Below are positions 61,147-64,000 of a stretch of DNA of 64,000 nucleotides, piece after piece. The stretch is from Macrolepiota albuminosa (taxonomy: Eukaryota > Basidiomycota > Agaricomycetes > Agaricales > Agaricaceae): contig JAMWFC010000067.1 of NCBI GenBank assembly GCA_027475525.1, forward strand, positions 788,508 through 852,507, written 5' to 3'. The position numbers were made by a program, and so were the translations under genes. Each line of letters begins with the position of its first letter. The first letter of the stretch is position 1. Under the pieces are notes generated by a model. That model was not told where the DNA came from, ran no database searches, and worked only from the letters and a program-made list of their open reading frames with translations.

Positions 61147-62802
61147 AATTATCTATGTTGCCTTCTCAATATAATTGCAGTTGTAATTGTAAGCCAAAAA
61201 AGTTTTCTAAACATGATATCTTAACTATTTGCTGTTTTTCTATATTTTTAGTATTTATATAAGCATATAAGCACTTTTTGATTACAAAAAGCAATTGAGC
61301 AAAATTTTCTGCAAATATGATATTGATGTTTTCAAATAAAGCTGCATTTCCTTTTGCAATACTTAGTACTTTGCTGATTTGAGCCAAGAATTGACAGCTA
61401 AATATTGAAATTTCATTGATAAAAAAGATATTAATACCTTTTTAAAAATACATCAATTTACTATTTGAATAGTTTTTTATTAATAGTTTCATGCCAATGC
61501 AAAGTAGCAAAATGCTAAACATAACATTATTCTAGCAACATGTCATATTGTAATATTTATATAAAAACACATTTGAAAATTAGAGTAAATTAGAGTGGAT
61601 TAAAAAACTGCCTCAATGATTGAATATTTTGTTTGATTTATTAATAAGCAAGTTTATGTCCAAATCACATGATTTATACATCATTATAAAGCCAGGATGC
61701 AGTTTTATGTCATGTGATTTCCTACGATTTTCTTCTTAGGTAATTGTTGCACACCATGTGAATCTTTTCAAAAAGACCAAACATTGGGGCAGTTTTTTGA
61801 GCCAGTATATAATGGAAGCTCATCATTACTCAGATTAAATGCAACATTGTTGCAAATAAAATAAATTTTTGCCAATTGCAGAAAAAGCTAACAACCAAGA
61901 GAACAGATGATATACAATTAAATGTCAACTACAGAAAAATGATTTGAATGAAGAAAAGCTTTATAACACAAAATTGAATATACATGATTACTTTTCAAAT
62001 TTACACAACTTTCACATGATATATATATAATAACCGATTCTATGATAGAATCAGCAATATTGCAAACTGATAAACCATGTTTTGCAATGATATGCAAGGC
62101 ATTATATTTTGAAATGTAGCAGGTTAAAGTTAAAAAAGAAAACAAAAGCTACTCACTATTGCATTGAATTTTTTTAAAAAATTAATAAGCAGTATGCAGC
62201 TATGTAGTAGGTGGTCTAAACATGCTGCTTTGCATAAAAGACAAACTTTAACAATTAGTGTTGTATCTAGATATGCATAAAATATGACTGCATTTAAAAT
62301 GTGATGCTTTAACTAGCAAACATTAGCTGATCTAATACATTTACTGCAATTGGCAGCAAGAGAAACAGCACAAAGACCATTCAACACATAATATTTTTTT
62401 GTTTAAAACCTAGAACAATGCAGATAAGCTATGAAAAATAAACAGATCATTTAGTTAATTAATGGAAAAAAATAACAATGAAGATAGAGATCTGTTGAAA
62501 AAGAAAAAAGAAGGTGCAAGATATAAGTAATATAGATTTCAAGATTAACACTAGATATAAATGCAAATGTACAACAATCATAAGAAATAGATGAATTTGG
62601 GAAAGACAATGTATTTAGGTAAATGATTTAAAAGTTGCCAAAACACAAAAAAAAACAAAAAATATCATTGGAATTCAGATGTGAAAATTTGTACTCAGAA
62701 GATAACATAATAGAGAAGAGTTGTAAGAATGTATCAATACACCTTGGTTAAAGCCTAGGATTAGGTCTAAGCCTCTATTGATTAGAGCTAGAATAGTACT
62801 AG
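61147..62802. other. AT-rich stretch, no gene seen
   Basis: AT-rich, only short frames, nothing recognised. Confidence 0.5.
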
Positions 62803-63730
62803 TGATAGGACCTCATACAGGATCAGCGCATCAACGGCAGGCTACGGCAACATGGCACTGGCTCGGGATACCTTAGCACACGCTAATTAACCAATTTTGG
62901 CGATATTTGACAGCCGCACATGGCAAGAAGCAGATCCAATCAATGATAGCACCGACGGCAGACAGAATGACAACTGACAGATGGCATCAGTCACTGACAA
63001 CAGCGCTTGGAAAGAAGACTGACAATCTATCAAAAACTGATAGACAGCTTGACGTTTGACCTTGGCATCTAACATCGCTTAGTGCCTCAATTTGGCACCT
63101 GACACTGCTTAGTATTTTAGACAGACAGAAGGTTGATGGATTGATGTTTTAGCGTCATGATCTGCCGCCTGGCGTCGCTAAGGATCTTGAATGGACGGTA
63201 GAGATCTGAAACTGTTGGAGCTACCCCTATAAAATTTTCTAGTTTACCGCACTTTGGCAATTGTTAGTCACTGGCAACGGTGAACTCCTTGTAGTATAAA
63301 AAGTACTTACCGACTTGTACATAAGAACAAGAACAGAGTTTTCTGCCCTCTTACTCCAGTCTCCCTTACGGTCCAAATCTTATTTACGGTCGGCGACGTC
63401 GAAGTCATTGGCAGTTGCAGACTATTGCTAACCCTTGACATACTCGCGCCTTGCAGCTATGGCAGGCATTAACAACGCTTAGATTTTGCTAAGCTTACAG
63501 TGTTCTTGCCACTTACATTGCCATGTTCACTTACCGTTTCTTCCATAGACGCTTTTTACCTTAGCACTTATCACTTGCTGACCCTTTTTCGACTTCACCT
63601 TATTTTAATAGACGTGTTCTCTGAGACCTGCCTGGGACTCCTCACATCACTTTTAGTGTGCCCAATGCAAGCTTTTGGTACGGTAACACTATTGCTATAT
63701 TTGTTACTGACCAAACTTTGGGCGTCATCA
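62803..63730 (-). repeat. Solo LTR of the element D family
   Basis: 928 bp, TGATAGG...GTCATCA, flanked by a perfect CTAG duplication (62799-62802 and 63731-63734). Its sequence shows many C/T and G/A differences from the copies in the nest, so it is older. Confidence 0.9.
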
Positions 63731-64000
63731 CTAGTTGACATTCAAAAGCAAGTAGTAACATGCAATGCAGGTTCAAGCTCTGCTAGTTCTAGTTCTCTAA
63801 GGTTGTTGGTTCAATCTTCTGAAAATGTTACAGAAGTGGCTCAAAAAATCAATGTCAACATAAGTTGGAGATAATTGGTCAAAGAAATAAAGTATTCTTA
63901 ATACTGAATAAACCAATTAATGGTAAGAGTAACAAAAGATAGTGGAATGTGCAATATAGAGAGATAGAGTAAACAAGTGAATGTCACTTGTTTAATATAT
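63731..64000. other. AT-rich tail of the window
   Basis: No gene recognised. Confidence 0.5.

Noticed and set aside
1..64000. CRISPR arrays, bacterial operons, riboswitches or ribosome binding sites
   Set aside because: Introns, fungal retrotransposons and gene style are eukaryotic, and no spaced direct-repeat array is present.
59217..64000. AT-rich right flank as mitochondrial DNA or a centromere
   Set aside because: No mitochondrial gene is visible and nuclear solo LTRs with target duplications lie in it. AT-richness alone cannot show a centromere.
1..64000. tRNA or rRNA genes
   Set aside because: I looked for B-box-like GGTTCRANNCC with a matching A box and found none that was convincing; a covariance-model search would be decisive.

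Overview
The window looks like a repeat-dense stretch of a basidiomycete genome, most likely an Agaricomycete. The evidence is short introns (about 46-90 nt, GT-AG), an intron-rich P-loop GTPase gene of a type common in mushroom-forming fungi, an animal-type P-type ATPase, and layers of fungal Ty3/gypsy, Tad-like LINE and pogo-like elements. Only two ordinary host genes are visible: the GTPase gene (12.3-13.5 kb, minus, six or seven short exons) and a single-frame 1071-residue cation ATPase (15.0-18.2 kb, minus).

Layout. 1-4.9 kb: decayed 3' end of a Ty3/gypsy element (here 'E') with its 3' LTR and a decayed antisense gene. 5.2-8.26 kb: 5'-truncated LINE ending in A20. 8.98-11.67 kb: complete but mutated pogo-like DNA transposon with 24-bp TIRs and TA target duplications. 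12.3-18.2 kb: the two host genes. 18.2-24.2 kb: no recognisable gene, plus a decayed LTR fragment and an AT-rich stretch. 24.75-59.21 kb: a nest of LTR retrotransposons. Element A (plus strand, TSD TGAGC) is split at 31061 by element C (genes on minus, TSD CAAAG, 31062-54783). Element C is itself invaded by a solo LTR (36300-37235, TSD GCGG) and by complete element D (genes on minus, TSD CCGT, 42635-54152). 59.2-64 kb: AT-rich DNA with two more solo LTRs.

Two observations stand out. First, three gypsy elements (E, D, A) each carry, between pol and the 3' LTR, an extra spliced gene on the strand opposite to gag-pol. It encodes a six-cysteine (Zn2Cys6-like) cluster whose first Cys codon immediately follows an intron in all three; E and D are clearly homologous along most of their length. 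Element C instead carries a sense-strand third frame of about 1051 codons at the same place. Second, twelve perfect tandem duplications, each of period exactly 77 bp and of unrelated sequence, are scattered through the window. They look like unmerged k-mer overlaps at contig joins, not biology, and they create many of the apparent frameshifts. Allowing for them, element D's gag-pol has only two nonsense codons and one frame change. Most nonsense codons in all elements read TGA, TAA or TAG where CGA, CAA or CAG would be expected, which fits cytosine deamination or a RIP-like process.
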